From Spisula solida (Eukaryota > Mollusca > Bivalvia > Venerida > Mactridae): 64,000 nt of DNA. A program made the translations under genes and the position numbers. Positions 47,252-58,119 of this stretch are shown piece after piece (the first letter of the stretch is position 1; every line of letters begins with the position of its first letter). The notes beneath the pieces are model-generated. The model was not told the DNA's origin, did not search any database, and saw only the letters and a program-made list of their open reading frames with translations. The stretch covers positions 33,645,822-33,709,821 of the forward strand of contig OX365955.1 in NCBI GenBank assembly GCA_947247005.1, given 5' to 3'.

Positions 47252-47293
47252 TGGATATAATGACCCATACAGATTTGAAAGAGGAACAGCAAG
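47252..47293 (+). CDS. Second exon of the unrecognised gene
   Basis: The acceptor is GTTTTTTCCAG ending at 47251 and the donor GTGAGT at 47294. The 42-nt exon reads GYNDPYRFERGTA in the frame set by the 44352 exon and ends in AG, which joins the first base of 61157 to give Arg. It has the same phase at both sides, so it could be skipped without a frameshift. Confidence 0.6.
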
Positions 47294-47323
47294 GTGAGTT
47301 GTCTACCTTGAATAACTAGATAA

Positions 47324-47470
47324 AGACTTGAATTACGAGTCTCTCACTATAGTTGGTCAGGTTGTCTCCCTTAGATACATTGTAAGACTTGAATTACTAG
47401 GCCTTCACTAAAGTTGGTCAGGTTGTCTCCCTTAGATCAGACTTGAATTACTTGTTTCGCACTACAGTTG
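47324..47470. repeat. About 61-bp direct repeat, 2.5 copies
   Basis: GACTTGAATTACGAGTCTCT and then AGTTGGTCAGGTTGTCTCCC recur with small gaps. It lies just after the 47252 exon. Confidence 0.8.
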
Positions 47471-50300
47471 GTCGGGCAGGGATTTCCCAGACGCAGGTTT
47501 CTTGCGTCTCTGACACAATATTTTGTCGTTGGACCCGCATTTGCAACTCAGTATGCATCCTCGGGACCCGCAATTACCAAAGGCCGCCGTAACTGGTTCG
47601 CTGCGTTTCACGATTTACACATTATTGTTTAAAACATTGAGTATTCTCAGCGATATTCCGTGATAGTTCCGATGTAAACAGACTTTATTGTTACCCGGAT
47701 GTCCAAAATGACGGTGCGGTCTAGAAAAGCAGGCGACTAAAAGCAATATCGCTGTCAATGCGAAGGTTTCGTACCCAACACAATTCGTACTCTGCTAAAT
47801 TTGTACTGTTCGGGAAAAAAGTAGGGAACAAAATGACATTGTTAGGGTAGGCACATCGTTGTAGGTAACTCACTAGTCTATGGTACATCATACAAATGTT
47901 GAAAACAATTGTACATGAGATTTTGCTATTTTATTTATAAAATAGATCTAGTTTGATGCAGTAAACTTGACACAAGCCCTTGATCTGTGATTTTATCAGT
48001 TTTTAGGTTTTCAAAATATCAACAGTCAAGATGCATATCTGCATATGAGGGACCCCCAAAATTTGCCTAACAGGAGGTAACTGAATAAAGGAGCTACATT
48101 CATGAATGGGACCCTAGCATCAATGCTTCTAGCTGTATTTTGTGTATGAAGGGTGTATAGTTTAGTACTAGTAACAGCAAAAGAATACGATTACGAAAGT
48201 TTATTTTGCATAAAGCATATAACAATGCTTATAACAAATACATACAAATAACAGAGATGAAAAACATGAATTTTCAGCAGACAAACAAATATGAAATGAA
48301 TATATTGATATTAAGCGTTGTGTGTTCAACGTCCGGCAAACACAATATTAACTATTCCTATTTATTTCCAAAAAACTTGTAAAAGGTGGTTTCACTAGGG
48401 GCTTTATTTATTGTCATTTTGATAACTAGCTATGTATAGCTGCATGTAAAATACCGATAATTTAAAGAAAAATTTACCATTCAGCCAGAATGTGACTTTA
48501 AGGAAATTTCTGGGATGTGAGTGTCAATTCAAGGGTCTAGGAATCTCTTCTAATAAGAAATAAAATATTAATCTTGTTCATTTCCAAACAGATGTAGTTT
48601 GGTTCTTGCTCTCTGTGGTTGATCAATAGAGAAATGGTGAATTGATTCTAAAGAAGATAAAATTCTGATATAGTATTACATATGGGTGAATTTTCCAGAA
48701 AGTTCATGCACCCGCAACTGTGCAGTGATAATATAACGGGCACTGTAATTAATCATACTCTATTACCACTGTAACAGTTGTGAGCTATGAAAGCATTGAA
48801 ATGATTGAACAGTTTGAACAGATTGATGTTTATTCTCAGTAACAGCTTGTTGACCTGTTCATTATATAATACTGGCTTACTTAAGCTTCTTGTACCATGT
48901 GCTGGATTAGTCTAGCTGTGGCAAGCAACAATTTAACATATTGGAAACTTTCAAAACATCATGTGTGTTCATTTGGTTTCTATGCTTTTGTTTATCCTCG
49001 TTACTGGAAACCCATATGGGCCAGGTCCCCAGAAGAGGTATGTCACTTTAGTTTTTGGGGGATACAGTAGATGCCCCAGTTCCAGAAGCATCTCTGTTTC
49101 TTATAGGTGCCTGCCGCAAAAAAGAAATACTTATATAGGTAACACTACCTACCCTATTTTTTAGCTCCGAACCTAGCATTTTTTTATTGATTAAGAGATG
49201 GTAAAAAAAAGTGTGGAACGAAAAAACCTCAGATTCCATTTTGACACACTCTATCTCCTGTGCAACAACATATAATATATAATTATGCTTTTAGTTGCAT
49301 AAATTTAAGGTATTGTGACCAGTGATGTATGTTATAAACACTTGCATACCCTATTTTTTTCATCCATGTTACCTGAACCACACATTTTTTTTTGTTTAGC
49401 CGGATGTAAAGCATCATACACGTGACCTAGGTTTTTAAAGTCTTGTCTGAAAGGCTGTTAGTAAGTAATTTTAGTTATGTTAGGTGGGAAACACTGAAAA
49501 GCATTTCTGTTTTTTATCCGGCTGGAGGTGGGATCAAACCGCAACCTGTGGATCAGCAGTCAGTAACTCTCACCACCGGACCATTTGTCAACCCTTGTGA
49601 GGTCTCATTATGTAGCAAATAATTCATTTCTGAATTAAAAATTTATGGAAAAGAAAAATCAAACTTGGAAGAAAAAGGTGGCATATTAAAATGGAACTGT
49701 CTGTCCGTCAAACTGTCCATCCGTCCGTCCGTTTGTCTGGGCGCTCAGTTTAATTTTTAGTAAAGTTCAATATAGAATGTTTACTATCAATGCTATTACA
49801 TTGATACTGTGTACACTAATTACCTATTGTCAGAAGATAGTTGTTTTAGACAATCTGTGAAAGCTAGTACTGTAAATCCGGTATTATTTGCGGTAGTTTA
49901 ATTTTCACTAATTTTCGCGATTCGTACTCATCTCGAAATCATCATCTCGCGTAAATATACTTCCATAACACAAGGCATATCTGGGCACTTTCAAAAGTCA
50001 ATATAAACCACATGAACAAGATGTTTTGGGTCGTAAATATTATTTTGGTATGCATGTAATATGTTTATATTACGTACGTGTATCCGTATAAGGGACTTAA
50101 GAGACAATTATCTTCACAAGCATGAAACTGTTAAAACGTTTGTTTAGAAAACAATAAAGGTTAATAAACATTTAACATACGATGCCCCATTAACTTATAA
50201 CTGTGAAAACACAAAACCTTGAAATTACATCCCCCACAAAATGGTTGTTCTTACCTAAACCATGAAACTTTGTCCCATTGAAATTAAATGATTTTACAGT
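47470..50300. other. Presumed intron with one SINE; otherwise nothing recognised
   Basis: CAGGGATTTCCCAGACGC at about 47467 with an adjacent GACGCA/TGCGTC hairpin looks like a hAT-type terminus, but no partner end was found. No coding segment was seen. Confidence 0.4.
49515..49597 (-). mobile_element. tRNA-derived SINE head, minus strand
   Basis: Read on the minus strand, GGTCCGGTGGTGAGAG resembles an A box. GGTTTGATCCC (complement of 49531-49541) is a B box at tRNA-like spacing. The acceptor stem is not convincing, so this is called a SINE rather than a tRNA gene. Confidence 0.65.
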
Positions 50301-50325
50301 GTTTGAAGCTCACTGGACTGGATTC

Positions 50326-50590
50326 TGCCCTGTAGTTTCGGGTGGATTCTGCCCTGTAGTTTCAGGTGGATTCTGCCCTGTGGTTTCGGGTGGATTCTGC
50401 CCTGTGGTTCCGTGTGGATTCTGTCCAGTAGTTTCGGGTGGATTCAGCCCTGTGGTTTCGGGTGGATTCTGCCCTGTGGTTTCGTTTGGATTCTGCCCTG
50501 TAGTTTCGGGTGGATTCTGCCCTGTGGTTTCGGGTGGATTCTGCCCTGTGGTTTCGGGTGGATTCTGCCCTGTAGTTTCGGGTGGATTTC
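50326..50590. repeat. 24-bp minisatellite, about 11 copies
   Basis: The unit is GGATTCTGCCCTGTAGTTTC followed by GGGT. The period is a multiple of three, so both strands stay open in several frames. The derived peptides (e.g. GFCPVVSG repeats) have no flanking exon support. Confidence 0.96.
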
Positions 50591-50599
50591 AATAAGTTT

Positions 50600-51660
50600 T
50601 ACTGCTGAAACACTATGAAACATTGCCTGTCTGAAGATAGCTTATTTTAAACAAATAATGATAAGTCTTAAGCTTTCTGCTTTTGTGATTTTTAATAATC
50701 AATGCATGCATGTGTCGCCAAGTGATTTAGACATATTAAAGTTAGTATTTGTCAGGTTATATTTCTCTGATTGACTATAAGTGTTATAAATCAATTATTC
50801 AGGTCAGTCACTTGTTACATAACATTGTGTACATAAACATTGCAATTTCTCTTATTAAATGATATATTATGTCTTATTTGATAGATATTATGATTCAGTA
50901 ATAGTATGTAGTTTAATGAATAAGGTATTAAATTCACTGCCTTTTTCTCCCATTAAAATGCAATAAATAATAAATATACAATGTTATGATATTGCAATGT
51001 TTGTGTACAAGTAACAGACCTGAATTAACAGACTATACTCTATAACTTACATATCTATATATTACATACTGTAGATAAGATACATGGGTGGTAGTTTTCA
51101 GGCATTATGCCTGAACTTCAGGTTTTTGAGTTTACCAAAAAGTATGTTTTTCTTTATTTTCCCTTTATAAATTGTCAATTTCTGGGGATTTTAGGTTTTT
51201 CAGAATTTCTAACTATCGTCCATGAAGATATGACATCCTATAAATCTGTTCACAATCTGTAACAGCGTAGACTTCATTCACTCCAGTCTGTATTGTTTCA
51301 GTTAAAGTATACTGTTACACAATATGGCCTTAGGCTTTAGAAAAGATGGATTGCTCTTTTTATAATGTATGTCATAAACATTTAAAAAATTCTCATAATT
51401 TAGATGTAAGTCCCGGACTCAAAATTGATAGTTTTTTTACTGTTGTTTAATTCATTGTGTTCGTACTGTGTGGTATAGTTATAGATAGTTATAACATAAT
51501 TATGTTGTGTATGTAACATTTTGTGTAGTACTGTGAGGCTAGATGTTATAACATAGGTTTGTTGTATATGTAACATTTTATGTTGTTTATGAAATTTGCT
51601 TCAGTTTTGTTAAAAAAAAGTAAAACACATTAAGATGATCATCAGTAAAACATGACAATT
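50600..51660. other. AT-rich non-coding stretch
   Basis: No coding segment or recognised repeat was seen. Confidence 0.45.
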
Positions 51661-51662
51661 TT

Positions 51663-52750
51663 AGCTCACCCATGTAGGATGTGGTGCGTCGTCCTCACCC
51701 ATGTATGATGTGGTGTATCGTCCCCACCCATGTATGATGTGGTGGGTCGTCCTCACCCATGTTGGATGTGGGGGTCGTCTTCACCCATGTTGGATGTGGT
51801 GCATCGTCCTCACCCATGTAGGATGTGGTGCATCGTCCTCACCCATGTAGGATGTGGTGGGTCGTCCTCACCCATGTTGGATGTGATGGGTCGTCCTCAC
51901 CCATGTATGATTTGGTGCATCGTCCTCACCCATGTTGGATGTGGTGCATCGTCCTCACCCATGTATGATGTGGTGCATCATCCTCACCCATGTTGGATGT
52001 GGTGGGTCGTCCTCACCCATGTTGGATGTGATGGGTCGTCCTCACCCATGTTGGATGTGGTGCATCGTCCTCACCCATGTTGGATGTGATGGGTCGTCCT
52101 CACCCATGTAGGATGTGGTGCATCGTCCTCACCCATGTAGGATGTGGTGGGTCGTCCTCACCCATGTTGGATGTGATGGGTCGTCCTCACCCATGTAGGA
52201 TGTGGTGCGTCGTCCTCGCACATGTATGATGTGGTGCGTCGTCCTCGCCCATGTATGATGTGGTGCGTCGTCCTCACCCATGTAGGATGTGGTGAGTCGT
52301 CCTCGTCCATGTAGGATGTGGTGTGTCGTCCTCACCCATGTAGGATGAGGTGCGTCGTCCTCACCAATGTATGATGTGGTGTATCGTCCCAACCCATGTA
52401 TGATGTGGTGCGTCGTCCTCACCCATGTATGATGTGGTGCGTCGTCCTCACCCATGTAGGATGTGGTGCGTCGTCCATGTAGGATGTGGTGTCGTCCTCA
52501 CCCATGTATGATGTGGTGGGTCGTCCTCGCCCATGTATGATGTGGTGCGTCGTCCTCACCCATGTAGGATGTGGTGGGTCGTCCTCACCCATGTAGGATG
52601 TGGAGCATCGTCCTGACCCATGTAGGATGTGGTGTGTCGTCCTCACCCATGTAGGATATGGAGCATCGTCCTGACCCATGTAGGATGTGGTGGGTCGTCC
52701 TCACCCATGTAGGATGTGGTGCGTCGTCCTCACCCATGTATGATTTGGTG
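51663..52750. repeat. 29-bp satellite starting at an AGCTCACC end, about 37 copies
   Basis: The unit is CCTCACCCATGTAGGATGTG followed by GTGCGTCGT. The first unit reads AGCTCACCCATGTAGG directly after a T-run (CAATTTT), the same left boundary as the AGCTCACC elements. This suggests the array grew from that terminus. The sequence after 52750 has gapped similarity to internal modules (GTGGGTCAGGTTCAGTTTCA). Open frames on both strands are by-products. Confidence 0.95.
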
Positions 52751-53082
52751 CGATGTTTTCGTTTTAAAAAGACTGTACTAAAAATGGCTCTTTCATTCTA
52801 TTGACTTCTGGTAATCATGAATTTAGGGTCATCCATGAACAACTTCAGTCTTTAAACAACATCTCCTAACTACTGAATGGGTTTTTGACCTAACATCACA
52901 CAAATGATCTGTGGGTCAGGTTCAGTTTCAAAGTTATATGAATGGTTCCTGCCTGTTGCATGAGTACCGTAGGTCTCATGAGCATGAAACTTGTTTTAAA
53001 ACTATACTCAAAATCATAAAAATCTACCAACAATTGTTTTACTTGTGATACTTTGTTGTCTTGACCTTAGGGGTATCATTGA

Positions 53083-54190
53083 TATATACTTCAGGGTTAT
53101 CATTGATAGATACTTCAGGGGTATCATTGATAGATACTTCAGGGGTAGCATTGATGAATACTTCAGGGGTATCATTGATGGATACTTCAGGGGTACCATT
53201 GATGGATACTTCAAGGGTATCATTGATAGATACTTCAGGGGTATCATTGATGGATACTTCAGGGGTATCATTGATGGATACTTTAGGGGTATCATTGATA
53301 GATACTTCAGGGGTATCATTGATAGATACTTCAGGGGTATCATTGATGGATACTTCAGGGGTATCATGGATACTACAGGGGTATCATTGATGGATACTTC
53401 AGGGGTATCATTGATAGATACTTCAGGGGTATCATTGATGGATACTTCAGGGGTATCATGGATACTTCAGGGGTATCATTGATTGATACTTCAGGGGTAT
53501 CATTGATGGATACTTCAGGGGTATCATTAATAGATACTTCAGGGGTATCATTGATGGATACTTCAGGGGTATCATTGATGGATACTTCAGGGGTATCATT
53601 GATAGATACTTCAGGGGTATCATTGATGGATACTTCAGGGATATCATTGATAGATACTTCAGGGGTATCATTGATGGATACTTCAGGGGTATCATTGATG
53701 GATACTTCAGGGGTATCATTGATAGATACTTCAGGGGTATCATTGATGGATACTTCAGGGATATCATTGATAGATACTTCAGGGGTATCATTGATGGATA
53801 CTTCGGGAATATCATTGATAGATAGTTCAGGGGTATCTTTGATGGATACTTCAGGGGTATCATTGATGGATACTTCAGGGGTATCATTGATAGATACTTC
53901 AGGGGTATCATTGATGGATACTTCAGGGATATCATTGATAGATACTTCAGGGGTATCATTGATGGATACTTCAGGGGTATCATTGATAGATACTTCAGGG
54001 GTATCATTGATGGATACTTCAGGGATATCATTGATAGATACTTCAGGGGTATCATTGATAGATACTTCAGGGGTATCATTGATGGATACTTCAGGGATAT
54101 CATTGATGGATACTTCAGGGATATCATTGATAGATACTTCAGGGATATCATTGATGGATACTTCAGGGGTATCATTGATAGATACTTCTT
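53083..54190. repeat. 24-bp satellite, about 46 copies
   Basis: The unit is GATACTTCAGGGGTATCATT followed by GATG or GATA. The main variants (GATGGATAC/GATAGATAC and GGGGTATC/GGGATATC) alternate in repeated blocks. Being a multiple of three, it leaves long open frames on both strands. One minus-strand frame of 308 codons extends past the array into the adjacent foldback repeat. None looks like a gene. Confidence 0.97.
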
Positions 54191-54214
54191 CAACTATCTT
54201 ATGATTAGTTATAC

Positions 54215-54900
54215 ATTCTAACACGATCCGCGGATTAATCCTATAAACATAGTGCAAACAGGAGCATGTTTTATTACCCCCATAAAACATACCTCTCAAA
54301 TTGGCTTTTACTATTTACGCCCCGTATCACGTGACATATTTATGAATGAATGAACGTAAACTTTATAGTAAACCTTCTATGAGTCGCGATGGCAAGGCAA
54401 GTTGCACGAGAATCCAGGGTTACAGCTATGACGCATCTATTTTTAGAAAATCCAATATACTCTCGAAACTAAGTTTCATTAAAACTTCTGATAATCAATT
54501 CATTTATATTTTTCTTTTCATGAAATGGATACCCTATACTTGTGTTATTAAAATTGTTTCAATGTTTAAAATGTGTTATTTCCTTCAGAAAATTACGTAG
54601 ATCGTTTTCATTAACGAGGGAGGTAATTGTACCAGCTAATAAGCCACTCAATTTCAGCGTGGAATTATGTTCAATGTCAAATGGGTGAAAATGGAATGTG
54701 CGCAGTTAAATAGTGCGGGATATTATCGTATTTAGAATCGAAATAAAAACTCTGTTCTTGTATTTTGTCGGTGAATAAAACACGGGCACTCGTTCGGATG
54801 CGGAAAATTAAATCACTCGTGCTACGCACTCTTGATTTAATTTTTCCGCATCCGAACTCCTGCCCATGTTTTATTCACCGACAATATACGCGAACAGATT
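54215..54900. repeat. Foldback repeat copy 2
   Basis: It starts ATTCTAACACGATCCGCGG and follows copy 1 (25838-26590) closely, including GGTAATTGTACCAGCTAATA. Its hairpin has a single right arm and a more diverged left arm (TTCTTGTATTTTG). It lacks the extra arm copy present in copy 1. It abuts the 24-bp satellite. Confidence 0.9.
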
Positions 54901-54904
54901 TTTA

Positions 54905-56285
54905 TTTCTTAAGTATACATGTATGATGTTATTTATATTCAGAAATGTGATTGATATGTTAATTTATTATTAGGTGATTTATGTTCAGTGAAATATTAAG
55001 CCAACACCTACTGTTTATATTTTGTGTACATTAGTGAACATGACAAGGCTCATCGCTTGAATGCTTTAACCTAAATATACCGAAATGCATGAGTTACACA
55101 ATATATACCATATATATCTTCTATACACTTGATTATGTGTGTGATGATTGAATAAAAGAATTATTTATGATGATGGTGATGTTGTAGTACTTCGACAGCA
55201 GACTTTGTACTGAAAATTAATGTGTATTGTGTTGTGATGCCCCATGCTCTGGCCAAGGATTATTATGTTGTTGGATTACTGGCAGCTCTTGCAGTATTCT
55301 GAACAAGATTGAAGCTTTTAAGACAATGTTATATGAAACCATTGAGATAGTGTTAAGTGAAATTTGAAACATTGAGTTATTGTTATGTGACTTTTGAAAC
55401 ATTGAGATAGTGTCATGTGACTTTTGAAACATTGTGTTATTGTTATGTTTGACCCTTCCGGATATGGATTTACGTTACTGTTTCTGTTATATTGTTTATC
55501 AATAATGACATCCCAGTTATAATGCTTTGACTTAAGGAAGCAGGTGCACAGGCTTCATTGGGATATATTCACTATAGAACTAGTACATGAGCATGGTATG
55601 ATAGAGGTATCTGTAAATGATGATCATCATTTCATTACAAGTATAACATATATACGTAATCATATAACAATAAGAAATTTGACCATGTGACTGGGTCTGC
55701 ATGATTTATTACAAGGAATTATAAGATTGCATTGATATATTAAAACATGAAATACGTCTGTTTCGGATTTCATTCATTTCTGTAGAGTCAATATTCAGCT
55801 GGAATAATTCCCCTCGAAGCAGTTATATTTCACCTGGGTGTGGCTGCAATTGTTCCAGGTAGTGACGTGGATGTATTGCGTCTTTAGTCATCGTGTGTTA
55901 AACTTTGGGACTTTTGGCGTCGTAAAGTCGATCTTTATTTACTTTTGTGACTTTATGACAAACTAATGTGTCTGGCAGTGATCTTCTCAAACTTTGAAAT
56001 ACTTATGATGGAAGATTTCACCGAATACTAGATTTGTTAATGGATTATGATGAACTGCTTGGCTTTGACTGCTGTGAACTTTTTATTGAATATATTATAA
56101 TAATAATATTATAATAAAGACTTTATTTAAATGAATGATCGATGTCTGAAAATAAAATGCATTTTGATTCTGCCTAAAGTTGTTAAATTCTGGAGCATTT
56201 GAGAAGATTTCAAACCTAACAGTTCAATGGTTTTAGTTTGAGAAATTGTATGTAGGTATATGAGTATCGAAATCTGACTGGAGCC
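54905..56285. promoter_or_regulatory. Presumed upstream region of the alternative first exon at 56286
   Basis: If 56286-56353 is a first exon, its promoter lies here. The sequence just upstream (56085-56115) is a TATTATAATAATAATATTAT-type A/T run with no diagnostic core promoter element. This is an inference from position only. Confidence 0.2.
55335..55445. repeat. 30-bp direct repeat, about 4 copies
   Basis: The unit GAAACATTGAGATAGTGTCA then TGTGACTTTT recurs with GTTATTG/GATAGTG variants. Confidence 0.85.
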
Positions 56286-56353
56286 ATGAAAGCTGAGAGC
56301 AAGGATCCCATCATACCTAAAAAGGAGAAACATCTATCGTTCCAAGATGAAGT
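56286..56353 (+). CDS. Alternative first coding exon of the unrecognised gene
   Basis: ATG at 56286 in the context GAGCCATGA opens MKAESKDPIIPKKEKHLSFQ and then DE. It ends with GT before a consensus GTAAGT donor at 56354. The outgoing phase equals that of the 47252 exon, and joined to 61157 it reads ...FQDEVDQGRNGIDT. The lysine- and acid-rich peptide, with HLSFQDE resembling a phosphorylatable stretch, suggests a cytoplasmic N terminus. No family was recognised. Confidence 0.55.
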
Positions 56354-56635
56354 GTAAGTGTGTCAGCAACTCAATGTAGCTCTCTGTCTTAATTCTTATC
56401 TTTGGTGTCTCAATCTATCTTCTTTTGTATTTACAAAAAGGTAACCTATATGCAGTTAATTCAGACAGGATTATTGTCAGTGACACACATAAGGAGGGAT
56501 TGTCAGATTGTATATTTTCATGTCAGAGATATATTTTTTATTTATTTCCATTTCATGAATGATATGCCTATGTTTGGATGATGAGATGTTTTGTTCAGCT
56601 AGTATTGTAGAAAACCCCCTTCGAATCCTTAATAA

Positions 56636-57366
56636 ATGATGTACATGTCAGGAATCAGTGTGTCATTGACAATGATGTACGTGTCAGCAATCAGTGAGTC
56701 ATTGACAATGATGTACATGTCAGGAATCAGTGTGTCATTGACAATGATGTACATGTCAGGAATCAGTGTGTCATTGACAATGATGTACATTTCAGCATTC
56801 TGTATGTCATTGACAGTGGTGTACATTTCAGCATTCTGTATGTCATTGACAATGGTGTACATGTCAGCAATCAGTGTGTCATTGACAATGATGTACATGT
56901 CAGCAATCAGTGTGTCATTGACAATGATGTACGTGTCAGCAATCAGTGAGTCATTGACAATGATGTACATGTCAGGAATCAGTGTGTCATTGACAATGAT
57001 GTACATGTCAGGAATCAGTGTGTCATTGACAATGATGTACATTTCAGCATTCTGTATGTCATTGACAGTGGTGTACATTTCAGCATTCTGTATGTCATTG
57101 ACAATGGTGTACATGTCAGCAATCAGTGTGTCATTGACAATGATGTACATGTCAGCAATCAGTGTGTCATTGACAATGATGTACATGTCAGGAATCAATG
57201 TGTCATTGACAATGGTGTACATTTCAGCATTCTGTATGTCATTGACAGTGGTGTACATTTCAGCATTCTGTATGTCATTGACAGTGGTGTACATTTCAGC
57301 AATCAGTGTGTCATTGACAGTGGTGTACATTTCAGCATTCTGTATGTCATTGACAGTGGTGTACAT
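56636..57366. repeat. 36-bp satellite with a 7-unit (252-bp) higher-order repeat
   Basis: The unit is GTACATGTCAGCAATCAGTG followed by TGTCATTGACAATGAT, and it contains the palindrome CATTGACAATG. Twenty units fall into types by the CAGGAATC, CAGCAATC and CAGCATTC variants. The order of units 2-8 is repeated exactly in units 9-15, and the GTACGTG marker recurs at 56677 and 56929, 252 bp apart. Open frames on both strands are by-products. Confidence 0.96.
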
Positions 57367-57384
57367 GGTGGCGGCGGCCAGCAG

Positions 57385-58116
57385 TTTGTCTGTACTCTAG
57401 CGCTCAGAGTTTTCATCCGATCGTCTTCAAACTTTGTGACAATGCTTATGGACATAATATCTAGGCCAAGTTTGTTATAGGCCAAATCGACCTAGGCCTT
57501 ATTTGGTTATGGGCCTTTAATTACCAAATAAGTATGAAATAGGCCTTGTCTGTGCTCTAACGCAAACAGTTTTCATCCGATCCTCTTCAAACTTTGTGAC
57601 AATGCTTATGGCCATGATATCTAGGCCAAGTTCGATTATGGGCCAAATCGGCCTAGGCCTTATTTGGTTATGGGCCTTTAATTACCAAATAAGTATGACA
57701 TTTTCTTTGTCTGTGCTCTAACACAAACAGTTTTGCATATGATGGTCTTCAAACTTTGGGACAATGCTTATGGTCATGATATCTAGGCCAAGTTCGATCA
57801 TGGGTCAAATCGGCCTAGGCCTTATTTGGTTATGGGCCTTTAATTACCAAATAAGTATGAAATAGGCCTTGTCTGTGCTCTAACGCAAACAGTTTTCATC
57901 CGATCGTATTCAAACTTTGTGACAATGCTTATGGGCATAATATCTAGGCCAAGTTCGATTATAGGCCAAATCGGCCTAGGCCTTATTTGGCTATGGGCCT
58001 TTAATTACCAAATAAGTATGAAATAGGCCTTGTATGTGCTCTAACTTTTTTTTTTTTTTTTTTGCCCTGAGACTCACCATGCCCCGAGACGGGCGTATTT
58101 TGTGACATTTTGGCTC
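57385..58116 (+). mobile_element. TCTTGTT-ended element with four 160-bp tandem modules
   Basis: Modules start GTCTGTGCTCTAACGCAAAC at about 57388, 57548, 57708, 57871 and (partial) 58030. Each contains CTTCAAACTTTGTGACAATG and GGCCTAGGCCTTATTTGG. The right side has GCCC-CGAGAC-GGGC (58081-58094), then ATTTTGGCTCTTGTT. No left hairpin was found; the 36-bp satellite lies directly to the left. An 18-base T-run sits near 58047. Confidence 0.65.
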
Positions 58117-58119
58117 TTG

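Noticed and set aside
49515..49597. tRNA gene
   Set aside because: A and B boxes are present, but the acceptor stem and cloverleaf are not convincing. A SINE head explains it better.
50278..50595. GFCPVVSG-repeat peptide of 105 residues
   Set aside because: A 24-bp minisatellite translation, without a credible start context or flanking exons.
51730..52679. Histidine/proline-rich frames on both strands
   Set aside because: They are translations of the 29-bp satellite and change frame with every indel.
53045..54299. Long open frames on both strands (up to 308 codons) with SINDTPEV or DTSGVSL repeats
   Set aside because: They are by-products of a 24-bp satellite whose period is a multiple of three. 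The longest frame begins in an unrelated foldback repeat, and there is no signal peptide or splice support.
56629..57400. Open frames of about 250 codons on both strands
   Set aside because: They come from the 36-bp satellite. Both strands are equally open, which argues against coding selection.
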